DNA of 64,000 nucleotides from Brucella pseudintermedia (GCF_042697365.1 NZ_CP137606.1), one strand, 5' to 3'; shown: positions 9,072 through 17,675, numbered from the stretch's first letter. Translations and numbers: made by a program. The notes: generated by a model not told the origin, from the letters alone.

Positions 9072-9590
9072 GGGATGCGGGCAAGCCGGAAGGATCGGCT
9101 ATGATCCGCTCGCCGTGTTGCGGGCGATCTCCCCGTGCATCTCTGCCCGATCCGCAACGGTGTCGGCGGCTTCTATCCCGTCGCCGGCACTACGTGTCTC
9201 GATCCCCTCCCGTTCAATCCTTTGCGCCGGTGCACCAATCTGGCTTTGCGGTTCCAGTTCGATGCCCTGCGCCTCAAGACTGCGATGGTCGATGCGGGCG
9301 TCTATGTCGAGTTCTGCCAGCCGTTCATTTACATGCTCGGCCCAGCGTTCGCGCCACCGCTCGACCATCTCCGTGCGGTTCCAGTCCCGCACCTTCTGGC
9401 CGAAACCGTTCTCGTCAACCGAGCGCATGGTGAGCATGACATGGGCGTGTGGCTTGGGGCTCCCATCCTCGGCAAAATCCCAATGCACGTTCAGGTCGGC
9501 AATCATGCCCTGATCGACAAATTCGGTCTGGACGAAATCGCGGGCAAGTTGGATGCCCTGCGCATGCGAAAGTTCACGCGGAATGGCCGC
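9072..9590 (-). pseudogene. Ti-type TraA relaxase fragment (MobA/MobL domain)
   Basis: The translated minus strand reads AIPRELSHAQGIQLARDFV, then LNVHWDFAEDGSPKPHAHVMLTMRSVDENGFG. That is the HxDxxxx...PHAHVML metal-binding region of TraA relaxases. The frame stops at 9099, but a single missing A near 9113 would continue it as ERIIADP, as in full TraA. The N-terminal catalytic Tyr region and the helicase domain are absent. The upstream end is fused directly to an hsp20 remnant. It is the only trace of a conjugation gene in the window. Confidence 0.75.
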
Positions 9591-9859
9591 GGTGCAAGTA
9601 GCTGTCGTCAGGTGCCTCCTGCGTCTTGCCGGTTATGGTGAGTAGATCCGACTGGAAAGTGACCCCGAGATCGTCCTGCGCAAAGCCAGCCCCGAGACCG
9701 AGATACGATAACTGTCGTCTCCCGTCTTCACGCGCCATAGGGCGGCCAGTCGCTCACGGATCGCGCGCGCTGAACGTTTTCCAGCAGATTGAAGACCCGG
9801 TCGAAGCCGACGCTCGACCGGCACAGAGGAGAGAAATTGTAAGATGTCGCCAAAGCCAT
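9585..9859 (-). pseudogene. Hsp20 pseudogene, frameshifted and joined to traA
   Basis: Starting at ATG 9859 the minus strand encodes MALATSYNFSPLCRSSVGFD, then VSDWPPYG followed by a premature TGA. In the next frame it continues DDSYRISVS, AGFAQDDLGVTFQSDLLTI and DDSYLHRG. This matches the N-terminal half of the Hsp20 at 10521-10997 (SSIGFDRMLNALE, DNWPPYD, GFSQDELTITQEQNMLVV, SQYLHRG). Similarity ends at LHRG, where the relaxase sequence begins. It is therefore a decayed paralogue with a recombination breakpoint in the alpha-crystallin domain. Confidence 0.75.
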
Positions 9860-9862
9860 ATT

Positions 9863-9885
9863 CTCCTTGAAGCAACATGGATGTA
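9863..9885 (-). promoter_or_regulatory. ROSE-like leader motif upstream of hsp20 pseudogene
   Basis: On the minus strand TTGCTT (9870-9875) lies 2 nt before AAGGAG, which precedes the ATG. TTGCT facing AGGA with a G-G mismatch is the hallmark of ROSE-type RNA thermometers. The same motif precedes the intact hsp20 at 10521. Confidence 0.55.
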
Positions 9886-10040
9886 TCTGCCGCGTTGCTC
9901 GACGGCGCCTCCGGCAAGACCAGCCCTGCCTTCAGCAACTGGCGGCAACTGATTTGGTTTTGAGATTCCCGGATTCAAAGGCGCCGAATAAAAACCTCGT
10001 AGCCCAGTTAAACAGCGAGCGCTGATCGCGAAGGAGATTA

Positions 10041-10283
10041 TCAACTTCCGGCGCCCTTCCCTCCGTAGGTATCCTCGGCCAATTCTGCCACTTCCAGGAT
10101 TCCAACAAGCTCTGCGACTCTTCCTGACGGCAGTGATCGTCCCTCGTTGACCAACGCTTCGTCAGCATTAAACCAGGCCCAAGCTTCGGCGAGTTCAGCC
10201 GCTGACGCGCCGGTTCGGTTGATTTCCGCAACAAGACTGGAGTCTACCGGGCCCAGGACAGAAGTAATTTCATCCAGCGTCAT
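10041..10283 (-). CDS. small conserved hypothetical protein
   Basis: 80 residues, acidic and Ala/Glu-rich (MTLDEITSVLGPVDSSLVAE, then ASAAELAEAWAWFNADEALV and GRVAELVGILEVAEL), probably helical and cytosolic. I do not recognise a named family. It is divergent from the hsp20 operon, with about 240 bp between them. A GGAGG lies 7 nt before its ATG on the minus strand, supporting translation. Confidence 0.5.
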   Translation of the reverse strand: MTLDEITSVLGPVDSSLVAEINRTGASAAELAEAWAWFNADEALVNEGRSLPSGRVAELVGILEVAELAEDTYGGKGAGS

Positions 10284-10490
10284 TTAGTTACCTCCTGCAT
10301 TTCGGGTGCAATCCCGATCATTCACCTGGCTATTAGATAAGCGGCGCGGTCACAGAAAAAAGTGTTACGGTGCGCTCGGCAACCTCTTGAACAGGCAAAT
10401 TGCCAAACCTAAATCGCAGTCGCCGGACGCCCATCGGGGTCTGGCCCGTCGAACGATGAATGACATCGCTGACGGAAATAGAAACTTGTA

Positions 10491-10520
10491 CCCATGTTGC
10501 TTCACAAGGAGGATGTGGCT
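10491..10520 (+). promoter_or_regulatory. ROSE-like RNA thermometer at hsp20 start
   Basis: TTGCTT (10497-10502) faces AAGGAGG (10506-10512) across a 3-nt loop. U-A, U-A, C-G, G-G, U-A and U-G pairing extends outward after another mismatch to CAU (10493-10495) with AUG (10513-10515). This imperfect hairpin masks the ribosome-binding site. Its UUGCU/AGGA core with an opposed G-G is the diagnostic ROSE feature of rhizobial small heat-shock genes. Confidence 0.65.
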
Positions 10521-10997
10521 ATGAGAACCACTTTCGATTTTACTCCCCTGTTCCGGTCGAGCATCGGCTTCGACCGAATGCTGAACGCGCTCGAAGCTGC
10601 GAGCCGTGTCGAGACCATCGACAACTGGCCGCCTTATGACATAGCCAAGACCGGCGAGGACGACTACCGCATCACCATGGCGGTGGCCGGCTTCTCGCAA
10701 GACGAACTGACCATCACCCAGGAGCAGAACATGCTCGTGGTGTCCGGTCAGAAGGCTGGCGAGGATAACAGCCAGTATCTGCATCGCGGAATTGCCGCGC
10801 GCACATTCCAGCGTCGCTTTGAACTGGCCGACCACGTGAAGGTCGTGGGCGCTAGCCTCGTCAATGGTCTGCTGACGATTGATCTCAAGCGTGAGATTCC
10901 CGAAGAGATGAAGCCGCGCAAGATCCAGATCGCGGCCGGCGAGGCACTGCCCAAGGTCGAGACCAGGCAGATCGAGGCCGACAAGCAGGCCGCCTGA
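10521..10997 (+). CDS. small heat shock protein Hsp20 (IbpA-like class)
   Basis: 158 residues. N-terminal MRTTFDFTPLFRSSIGFDRM, then an alpha-crystallin domain at about residues 35-130 (YRITMAVAGFSQDELTITQE, GIAARTFQRRFELADHVKV, GLLTIDLKREIPE). This is the class-A rhizobial/IbpA type: an ATP-independent holdase that forms oligomers and hands clients to Hsp70/ClpB-type machines. ATG 10521 is chosen over 10494 because AAGGAGG lies 8 nt upstream, within a ROSE-like hairpin. First gene of the operon hsp20-hsp20-NDUFS4-like-rpoZ-like-SPW. Confidence 0.92.
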   Translation: MRTTFDFTPLFRSSIGFDRMLNALEAASRVETIDNWPPYDIAKTGEDDYRITMAVAGFSQDELTITQEQNMLVVSGQKAGEDNSQYLHRGIAARTFQRRFELADHVKVVGASLVNGLLTIDLKREIPEEMKPRKIQIAAGEALPKVETRQIEADKQAA

Positions 10998-11092
10998 GGT
11001 AGCTCTCTCAGCGTAATTCGCGCAAGGTGCCGGGCACTTCCCGGCGCCGACGGAAAGCATTGTCAATCGAACGAACAGAAAGGAGAAGAATA

Positions 11093-11602
11093 ATGAGTGT
11101 CCGTGATCTGATCCCCTGGGGCCGCAGCAGCGGCAATCAGGTTCCCAGTGTCTTGCGCGATGGCGATCGTGATCCGTTCCTTTCGCTGCATCGCGAGGTA
11201 AACAGGCTGTTCGACGACGTCTTCCGCGGCGTCGGCTCGAACCTGCCCTCTATCGTGGGAGCTTCCGCCTTCAGCGGCGGCTGGCCGAGCGTGGAGATCT
11301 CCGACGGCGAGAAGGAAATCAAGGTGACAGCTGAGGTGCCGGGCCTCGAAGAGAAGGACATTGAGGTCCTGCTCGACGACGGCGTGCTGACGCTGCGGGG
11401 CGAGAAGCGCTCCGAGACGGAGGACAAGGACCGACAGTTCTCCGAGCGCTTCTATGGCCGCTTCGAGCGTCGCATCCCGCTCGGCTACGAGGTCAAGGAC
11501 GACCAGGTCGACGCGCGGTTCAAAAACGGCGTGCTGACCGTGACCTTGCCCAAGAGCGAAAAGGCGCAGTCGCAGGTGAAGCGCATCGCCATCAAGAGTT
11601 GA
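11093..11602 (+). CDS. small heat shock protein Hsp20 (second in operon)
   Basis: 169 residues with the alpha-crystallin core at about 60-160: WPSVEISDGEKEIKVTAEVP, DIEVLLDDGVLTLRGEK, FERRIPLGYEVKDDQV and KNGVLTVTLPKSEKAQ. The start MSVRDLIPWGR resembles MQIKDLIPWAR of the Hsp20 at 30647, so these are one subclass, distinct from the IbpA-like neighbour. ATG at 11093 has AAAGGAGAAG upstream. It lies 95 bp after the first hsp20. Confidence 0.92.
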   Translation: MSVRDLIPWGRSSGNQVPSVLRDGDRDPFLSLHREVNRLFDDVFRGVGSNLPSIVGASAFSGGWPSVEISDGEKEIKVTAEVPGLEEKDIEVLLDDGVLTLRGEKRSETEDKDRQFSERFYGRFERRIPLGYEVKDDQVDARFKNGVLTVTLPKSEKAQSQVKRIAIKS

Positions 11603-11677
11603 CGCATGGCAGGCGCCGGCGGCGGGCCATCTGGCCGCCGTCGGCTGCATCCTTCGCCAGAGAGGGAGGGATGAACA

Positions 11678-12442
11678 ATGGAGATGACGAGACAGATCAA
11701 CAGATCAACTGGAAATTCAATTCCGCAAGAGTGGCCGTCGAACGACAACCGGCACAAGCCCCTTTCGATGGGGCGCTCGGTCTTCCCGGATGGCGCGGTT
11801 GCGCGTATCTACAAGCCGTCCCGCGCGGTGACGACCTCCGGCAAGGCCCGCACGAAGGGCTGGCGACTTGTGTTCGAGCGGCGCACCGCGCCCTTCATTG
11901 AGCCGCTGATGGGCTACACGGGCGGCGACGATACGCTGACCCAGGTCGAGCTGAGCTTCCCGACATTGCAATCGGCCATCCGCTATGCCGAGCGACAGGG
12001 TCTGACCTATATGGTCCAGACACCGCCCCGGCAGAAGACAGGCAATGGCCGCAGCCAGCGCGCCGATGAGAAGCAGGCGTATGTAGGAAAATCAACCCAC
12101 GCCTTCTCGGACGCGACCCTCGACCGGCTCGGGCTCGCCGCCCTTCAGGAGACCTACGGGCGTGCGCTCGACGGCGCGGTGAACCGCAACGACCCGTCCG
12201 GTCCTGAAAGCTGGACGACGCCCATGAAGGTGGTCAGCGATCCGACGCTGACGCTGGAAGCGAAGCGCGCGATCCTGATGAACTGGGCCTGGACCGAGTA
12301 CCTGATCGACCAGGCCACCAACGAAGGCATGCCCGAGAACGACCGGCCGTCGCGCCTCTACGAGGTCGAGCAGGCGCTGCTCGCGCTTGAACGCGAGGTC
12401 GCGGACGATCGGGATGATTCAGGCACACGAAAGGCAGCATGA
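11678..12442 (+). CDS. NDUFS4-like (ETC complex I subunit) domain protein
   Basis: 254 residues. Residues 40-115 match the ETC_C1_NDUFS4 fold: VARIYKPSRAVTTSGKARTK, WRLVFERR, FIEPLMGYTGGDDTLTQVEL, FPTLQSAIRYAERQGLTYMV. Respiratory complex I has such a small accessory subunit, but this plasmid-style copy carries an extra C-terminal helical domain (170-245: VVSDPTLTLEAKRAILMNWAW). Its role in the island is unknown. ATG 11678 is preferred because GGGAGGG lies 7 nt upstream. A paralogue is at 20855-21430 and an N-terminal fragment of another at 22951-23139. Confidence 0.7.
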   Translation: MEMTRQINRSTGNSIPQEWPSNDNRHKPLSMGRSVFPDGAVARIYKPSRAVTTSGKARTKGWRLVFERRTAPFIEPLMGYTGGDDTLTQVELSFPTLQSAIRYAERQGLTYMVQTPPRQKTGNGRSQRADEKQAYVGKSTHAFSDATLDRLGLAALQETYGRALDGAVNRNDPSGPESWTTPMKVVSDPTLTLEAKRAILMNWAWTEYLIDQATNEGMPENDRPSRLYEVEQALLALEREVADDRDDSGTRKAA

Positions 12443-12451
12443 GGTGCAGCG

Positions 12452-12769
12452 ATGGATACGCATGTCGTTTTCGATTGCCAGAAGGTTCTGCCGAACCGGT
12501 TCGCGCTGACGCTTGCCGCTGCCTCCCGCATCCGGGCGCTCGCCCGGGGCGCGGAACCGAGGCTCGACGCAGTCGATCGCAGCGTGGGCGATCTTGCCCT
12601 GCACGAGATCGCGGCGGGCGCGTTCACGCGGGATGAACTCGCACCGTTTCTGCCTGGAGCAGATGAAAGGCAGCTTTTGGCTCCGCCCGATCCGGCTTCC
12701 AGGCTTCGCGATGGCGGTGGCGGAAGCGCCGCCGCACCCGCCTCCCGTTCGCGAAAGACCGTTCATTGA
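12452..12769 (+). CDS. RNA polymerase omega subunit-like protein (RpoZ paralogue)
   Basis: 105 residues. Residues 6-62 align by eye with RpoZ: FDCQKVLPNRFALTLAAASRIRALARGAEP (family: EDCVDKVPNRFELVLLAAHRAR) and DLALHEIAAGAFTRDEL (family: VVALREIADETLSPDDL). Omega binds the beta' C-terminus, helps assemble polymerase and mediates ppGpp effects. The tail is Pro/Ala/Arg-rich and low-complexity. The chromosomal rpoZ is normally elsewhere, so this would be an accessory copy. Coding starts 9 nt after the NDUFS4-like stop. Confidence 0.7.
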   Translation: MDTHVVFDCQKVLPNRFALTLAAASRIRALARGAEPRLDAVDRSVGDLALHEIAAGAFTRDELAPFLPGADERQLLAPPDPASRLRDGGGGSAAAPASRSRKTVH

Positions 12770-12802
12770 AGATGCAAGCAAACCGACACGGAGGAATGAA
12801 CG

Positions 12803-13168
12803 ATGCTGAAGTCTTTGTCTTCCGATAACCGGGCGGCTTTCGATGTCGTCAACATCATTGCCGGTCTCGGTCTTCTGCTCTCGCCCTGGTATCTCGGCTA
12901 TGCGGCTGAAACCTATGCCGCATGGAATGCCTGGATCGTCGGTGCTGCCGTGACGCTGATCGCGGTCGCTGCGCTCTACACATTCCATCAGGTCGAGGAA
13001 TGGACCAACGTGGCGCTCGGCCTTTGGTCCGTCATCGCGCCTTGGGCACTGGGCTTCTCTGCCCTCCCAGCCGCGATGTGGGTGCATGTGGTCGCCGGCC
13101 TCGTCGTCGCCGTGCTCGCTGCGGTCAGCCTGTGGTCCACGACAAACCGACCTCTTTCGACAGCATGA
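12803..13168 (+). CDS. SPW repeat membrane protein
   Basis: 121 residues with four predicted membrane helices arranged as two repeats. Each repeat contains the SPW-type motif: NIIAGLGLLLSPWYLGYAAE, and LGLWSVIAPWALGFSAL with AP replacing SP. The family is of unknown function and is often found with stress genes. GGAGGAA lies just before the ATG. It is the last gene before a strong terminator. Confidence 0.8.
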   Translation: MLKSLSSDNRAAFDVVNIIAGLGLLLSPWYLGYAAETYAAWNAWIVGAAVTLIAVAALYTFHQVEEWTNVALGLWSVIAPWALGFSALPAAMWVHVVAGLVVAVLAAVSLWSTTNRPLSTA

Positions 13169-13179
13169 TTTTGCACCGT

Positions 13180-13207
13180 GGCCCGGCACGCGCCGGGCCA
13201 TTTTCTT
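13180..13207 (+). terminator. rho-independent terminator after SPW gene
   Basis: GGCCCGGC (13180-13187), loop ACGC, then GCCGGGCC (13192-13199) followed by ATTTTCTT: a perfect 8-bp GC-rich stem with a U-tract. It closes the hsp20-SPW operon and separates it from degP. Confidence 0.9.
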
Positions 13208-13271
13208 GCACTCTCCGTCTAACCTCAGGCGGAACAGAGGAGCCAACAGACTGGCCAAACGGAGATCGCTC

Positions 13272-14759
13272 ATGTTCAGGAATCTCATAGCCCTGCGTCC
13301 GCCCATCATCACATTATGCGCCATCCTCGCCTTCGCGGGGCTGCCGTGCGCGACAATCGGGCAGGCCGTGCCGGGCGTTGCGGGAGAGCTTCCCACCCTT
13401 GCCCCCGTGCTGGAACGGGTGACGCCGGCTGTCGTCAACATCTCGGTTGTCTCCGAAACACCTGGGGCATCAAATCCACTCTACAACGATCCTTACTTCC
13501 GACGCTTCTTTGATCTTCCGCATGCGCCGCCTCCGCAACAGCGCATGAGCGCCGGTTCCGGGGTGATCGTCGACGCGGCCAAAGGTCATGTGCTGACCAA
13601 TCATCACGTGGTGGCCAATGCTCGCACGATCACGGTCACACTGAAGGACGGGCAACGCCTGCGCGCCGAGCTTGTCGGCTCCGATCAAGCAACGGACATC
13701 GCGCTGCTCAAGGTCAAGAGCAGAAATCTCGTCGCGTTGGAGGTCGGCGATTCGGATCGCCTCAAGGTCGGCGACTATGTGGTCGCGATCGGGAACCCCT
13801 TCGGCCTGGGACAAACGGTAACCTCCGGTATTGTCAGCGCGCTCGGTCGCAGCGGCATCAGCAATGACGGCTACGAGGACTTCATTCAGACTGACGCCTC
13901 AATCAATCCGGGCAATTCCGGCGGTGCCCTTGTGACCCTAGACGGCACGCTAGTCGGCATCAATACGGCGATCCTTACGCCTGCGGGTGGCAACATCGGC
14001 ATCGGCTTCGCGGTGCCTAGTAACATGGCCGTAACCGTCATGAAGCAGTTGATCGAACACGGTGAAGTGCGGCGCGGCAGGCTGGGCGTCGGTATCCAGG
14101 ACCTTACGCCGGATATCGCGGAGGCGCTCAAGCTTGGCGAACTGCGCGGAGCTGTGATCGCCAGCATCGAGCCCGGCTCGCCGGCACAGCGCGCCGGCTT
14201 GCAGGTGGGCGATGTGGTCACCGCGATCGGCGGGCGTGCTGTTCAGGGCGCGACAGACCTGAGAAACCGCATCGGCCTCACGCCAGTCGGCAGCACGATC
14301 AGCTTTACAATCAAGCGTGGTAGTAGCGAGCGGGTCGTCAGCGCTAAGATCGCGCCGGATCGTCGACGAGACGTTCGAGCGGACCGTCGGCTTGCTGGCG
14401 GAACGGCGGGACATGCTCGAGCGCACCGCCCGCCGCCTGCTGGAGAAGGAGACCCTGGATGGGTTGGAAATACAAGAGCTTGTCGGCAAGCTCGAGGAAT
14501 CAGTCACGAGTGCCGCTGTCTGATGCCGCAGATCTGGCTTGGAGAGGGGCTTGCGGCAAACTCGGTCTACTGGCTGATGATGTCCACCGGCCCCAAGGCG
14601 TCGGAATGTGCTGAAGGTGCTCTAAAGCCGGAGGAGCCGGATAATCTGGTCTACCACCGAAGCATGGCGCGCTTGGACAGGGCCGCCTTCGTGGCTTCGT
14701 CGGCCAAAAGCAGACAGGCAAAACAACCATCCCAATTTGCAATGCGACAATTGCACTAA
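13272..14759 (+). CDS. degP: DegP/HtrA-type periplasmic serine protease, 3' end replaced
   Basis: Signal peptide at residues 1-32 (MFRNLIALRP to ATIGQA), then a trypsin-like domain with the full triad: H in LTNHHVV, D in ATDIALLKV, S in INPGNSGGALV. One PDZ domain follows (RGRLGVGIQD to ISFTIKRGSSERVVSAKI). Normal DegP has a second PDZ; here homology stops near 14352. The frame then runs through unrelated sequence, including an out-of-frame ftsH tail, to 14759. The protease may still work because DegS-like enzymes have one PDZ, but the long C-terminal tail is aberrant. It lies 64 bp after a terminator, so it has its own promoter or depends on read-through. Confidence 0.8.
   Translation: MFRNLIALRPPIITLCAILAFAGLPCATIGQAVPGVAGELPTLAPVLERVTPAVVNISVVSETPGASNPLYNDPYFRRFFDLPHAPPPQQRMSAGSGVIVDAAKGHVLTNHHVVANARTITVTLKDGQRLRAELVGSDQATDIALLKVKSRNLVALEVGDSDRLKVGDYVVAIGNPFGLGQTVTSGIVSALGRSGISNDGYEDFIQTDASINPGNSGGALVTLDGTLVGINTAILTPAGGNIGIGFAVPSNMAVTVMKQLIEHGEVRRGRLGVGIQDLTPDIAEALKLGELRGAVIASIEPGSPAQRAGLQVGDVVTAIGGRAVQGATDLRNRIGLTPVGSTISFTIKRGSSERVVSAKIAPDRRRDVRADRRLAGGTAGHARAHRPPPAGEGDPGWVGNTRACRQARGISHECRCLMPQIWLGEGLAANSVYWLMMSTGPKASECAEGALKPEEPDNLVYHRSMARLDRAAFVASSAKSRQAKQPSQFAMRQLH
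14353..14523 (+). pseudogene. FtsH C-terminal remnant fused behind degP
   Basis: In the frame +1 to degP, RRIVDETFERTVGLLAERRD, then LLEKETLDGLEIQELVGKLEES, matches the C-terminus of the FtsH at 27307-29139 (VREIVDGVFKRTLTLLESNR, LLQRETLDEPNLVAIGSK). It is similar but not identical, so it is a trace of a second ftsH. The junction falls at GCGCCGGATCGTCGACGAG, where degP similarity stops. Confidence 0.8.
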
Positions 14760-14897
14760 TTTGAAGTGGCATGGAGGGATATGGAGTAGATATAGTTCTC
14801 ATGGCTATCCGTTTTTCCCAGCCATCTTGGTCGGGCCAATCGGTGTCCGAGATCTGCCGCCGCCAATGACTGCCTTTTCCCGCTTCAATCATTTTTC
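14524..14897. other. no recognisable gene
   Basis: Between the ftsH scar and the lysR remnant. Open frames exist on both strands, but none shows family motifs or a convincing ribosome-binding site. Probably decayed sequence. Confidence 0.5.
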
Positions 14898-15428
14898 TCA
14901 AAGTGCCTCTTGAAGCATCGAGAGAAACGCGCGGACAGCAGGATTTGCGCGTCGGCTTTCTGGCCACAGCGCCGTAATATTATGGCGCTCGACAGCAAAG
15001 TCCGAGAGCACCGGCACCAGTTCGCCGCGGGTCACATAAGGTGCCGTGACGAATGTTGCGCACATTCCAATGCCCGCGCCCGCTGCCAGAGCGGCAATCA
15101 GAGCATCGCTTGCATCGACCGTCATGCCGGAAGCTGGCGTGATCTCCAGAAGGCGGCCTCCGATCAGAAAGGGCCAGCGCATGATCTGCCCGGAACTCTG
15201 ATAGCGAAGCGCGACCGTATCATGGTCGGTGAGTTGATCAGGCTTATCCGGCGTCCCGCATAGCGCCAGTTAGTCGGGCGATGCAAAACAGCACAGCTGG
15301 TATGGAGCAAGCCGGCGCGACAGCAGCTGCGAGTCCGCAAGATCGCCGATGCGAATGGCGACATCGATTCCCCCCTCCACAAGATCGACAATCCGGTCGC
15401 TGAGGCGCAGGTCTACCTCCACTTTGGG
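14898..15428 (-). pseudogene. LysR-family regulator, truncated and with a nonsense codon
   Basis: The minus strand encodes part of a LysR substrate-binding domain: PKVEVDLRLSDRIVDLVEGG, AIRIGDLADSQLLSRRLAPY, then an in-frame TAA at 15270-15272 where a Tyr is expected, then LALCGTPDKPDQ and SGMTVDASDALIAALAAGAG to the end. The N-terminal winged HTH is missing: similarity starts abruptly near 15428 beside an AraC fragment on the other strand. Non-functional. Confidence 0.8.
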
Positions 15429-15500
15429 GGAGCTGCAGATGGCATAGCGCTCTACGCGCCGCCGGGCGGGGATCTGGTACAACTCGGCCATGGAGACGAG

Positions 15501-15701
15501 GTGTCGATTGTCGGCGGCGGCCGCGTGGGCCAACCTCCGCTCGACCACCTGACCACATGGCGTATGATCCTCGCACAGCGCATGCTCAGGACGGGCGAGA
15601 GAGTGGCGGCGGTGGCCGAAGCTGTCGGATACCATTCGCAGAGCGCGTTCACCCAGGCGTTCAAAAGAACTTTGGGCCATACACCCCTGTCGATGAAGTG
15701 A
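15501..15701 (+). pseudogene. AraC-family regulator C-terminal HTH fragment
   Basis: GQPPLDHLTTWRMILAQRML, then GERVAAVAEAVGYHSQSAFT and QAFKRTLGHTPLSMK: the double-HTH DNA-binding domain of an AraC/XylS regulator. The ligand-binding domain is absent and the upstream sequence belongs to the lysR remnant, so two regulator fragments have been joined head to head by deletion. Confidence 0.75.
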
Positions 15702-15957
15702 TCGGCAGGCCTCCTCCAACGACACCGAACTTGCGGGCGGCATCAATTTATAGGGTTATGGAGTAGACGCGTTCCTCCGTTTCGTCATGCTCAAGCCGAA
15801 GAATACCGCCGATGCCTCATAAACTACAAAGCCATCCAGTTAAATAACCAATGGTTATTTAACTCCGAGGCGGTTGCTTTCCAAGGGGGCCGCCCACCGT
15901 CCAGTGGCCACACACGGTAATTGAATACGAGGCAAAAATCGGTCGGGATGCGCTCAG

Positions 15958-17675
15958 CTATCGTCCAGCAGGTGAAGCAAAGATCGAACGCGGAATTGCG
16001 ATGCGTGTCGTCAGCCCCTTCGCCGACAGGTCACGGGTTATTCGTCCGCGGAGTTGATCCTCAACCATGGTTTTGATGAGCCGCGAACCAAACCCCTCTC
16101 CGGCTTCGCCATTCACGCAGCCGCCGAACTTCTCGTTCCATTCGATAATCTGGTGATCGCCGTCCGTGCTCACCGTGACATGAAGGGCTCCCGCAGCCCG
16201 AGACAACGCCCCGTATTTCGCGGCATTGGTGATCAGTTCGTGGAATACCAGGGCAACCGATGTCGCCACTCCCGCGTCAATTGTAACGTCCAGACCATCA
16301 ATAGTAATTCGATTGTTGCTTCCGACCGTGTAGGGAGCGAGCAATTGTTCCAGCAAACCTCGCAGTGAAGCGGAGTTCTGGTTTGAACCCGTGCGAATAA
16401 GCCCATGGGCCCGGTGCAAGGCATCCAGACGGGCCCGTAAGGTTTCTGCAAGGGGCCGGTGTTCCGGCTGCTCACGGACAGACACGGCGATCAACCCATT
16501 AACCAATGCAAACAGGTTCTTGATCCGGTGGTCGAGTTCCTGAGATACCATCTCGCGTTGTTCTTCCAGTTGCTTAGGCGCATCGATATCCGATGACGTC
16601 CCGTACCAGCGGATGATCTCGCCGTCTGCATTTCGGAGCGGAAGGGCAACGACCCAGAGCCAACGATAGCTGCCGTCATGATAACGAAAGCGGTAGTCGA
16701 TGTCGTAGGTCTTGCCAGTCTTCAGACACTCTTGCCAGGTTTCGGCAACCCGATCCCGGTCGTCAGGATGGACGAGTTCCTGCCAGGTTGTCGGCTGGAT
16801 ATTTTCCGGGGCGATGCCGGTGAATTCCGTCCACCGTCCATTGAAATAATCGTGCCGTCCATCCGCATCCGCGCTCCAGATTATCTGGGGTATGGATTCC
16901 GCCAGAAGGTCGAACCGAAGATTGCTCTGTTCGAGGGCGGCCGCCATCTCGCTCTGCTCAGTTGTGTCAATCACAACACCTGCGAACTGGACAATCCGTC
17001 CCCTGTCGTCGCAGACAGGGCGCCCGGAAACAATAAACCAGCGGGTGTCCCCTTTGCTGGTTACTGCGCGATAGTGACAGCGATAATCCGAACCCGACAT
17101 GATTGCGGCACGCAAACCCTCAAAGACCCGGTCGCGATCCTGGGGGTGAACAGATGTCGACAGCATATCAACCCTGACGCCACGCCGTGACTCCTCCTGG
17201 GAAACACCAAACAAGCCAGCAAAGGAGCCGCTCGTGGTTACCCTGTTACTGCGAACGTCCAGATCCCAGGTTCCTACGATACCACCGGCATCAAGTGCCA
17301 GCTCCATCCGCTGTTGCGACCGCTCCAGCGCCTTGAGCGCCCGCATTCGTTCGGTCGTTTCGCTGGCGACCACCAGAACGCCATAGATGTGGGCACAGGT
17401 GTCGGCTATAGGTGTCAAAGCGAGGCTGAACCAGGCCGTTTCCAACTGCCGGTCGCGCAACAACTTGACTGGCTGGTCGCGAAAGCGCACGCCTTTGCCA
17501 TCGTAACAGGAACTGATCGCATCACGGAAAAGCTGGCGGCGACGGGCAACGCTTTCGTAATTGGTTGTCCGAGTGCAGTTGCATAGCGCTCACCGAGAAT
17601 CTCCTGCAGGGCATCATTCTGAACCACAAGGCCCTCGCGACCAATCAGAACTGCCATAGGTGCAGCAGAGAGCAA
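15958..17675 (-). pseudogene. PAS-domain HWE-family sensor histidine kinase, frameshifted near 5' end
   Basis: From 17490 down the frame is open for 510 residues: three PAS/PAC segments (residues 1-45 partial, 60-170 and 190-305), then an HWE kinase domain with ELDHRIKNLFALVNGL (phosphorylated His), FHELITNAAKYGALS (N box) and IIEWNEKFGG (the W-x-E of the family). The preceding PAS N-terminus is in another frame (PMAVLIGREGLVVQNDALQE at 17657 onward), with the break near 17560 where NYESVARRRQLF should follow. HWE kinases are typical of Rhizobiales and often sense light or stress. The kinase core might still be translated from an internal start. No response regulator lies beside it. Confidence 0.7.

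Noticed and set aside
12419..13441. 340-codon open frame on the minus strand
   Set aside because: Lies opposite the omega-like, SPW and degP genes; Arg/Gly/Cys-rich shadow without domains.
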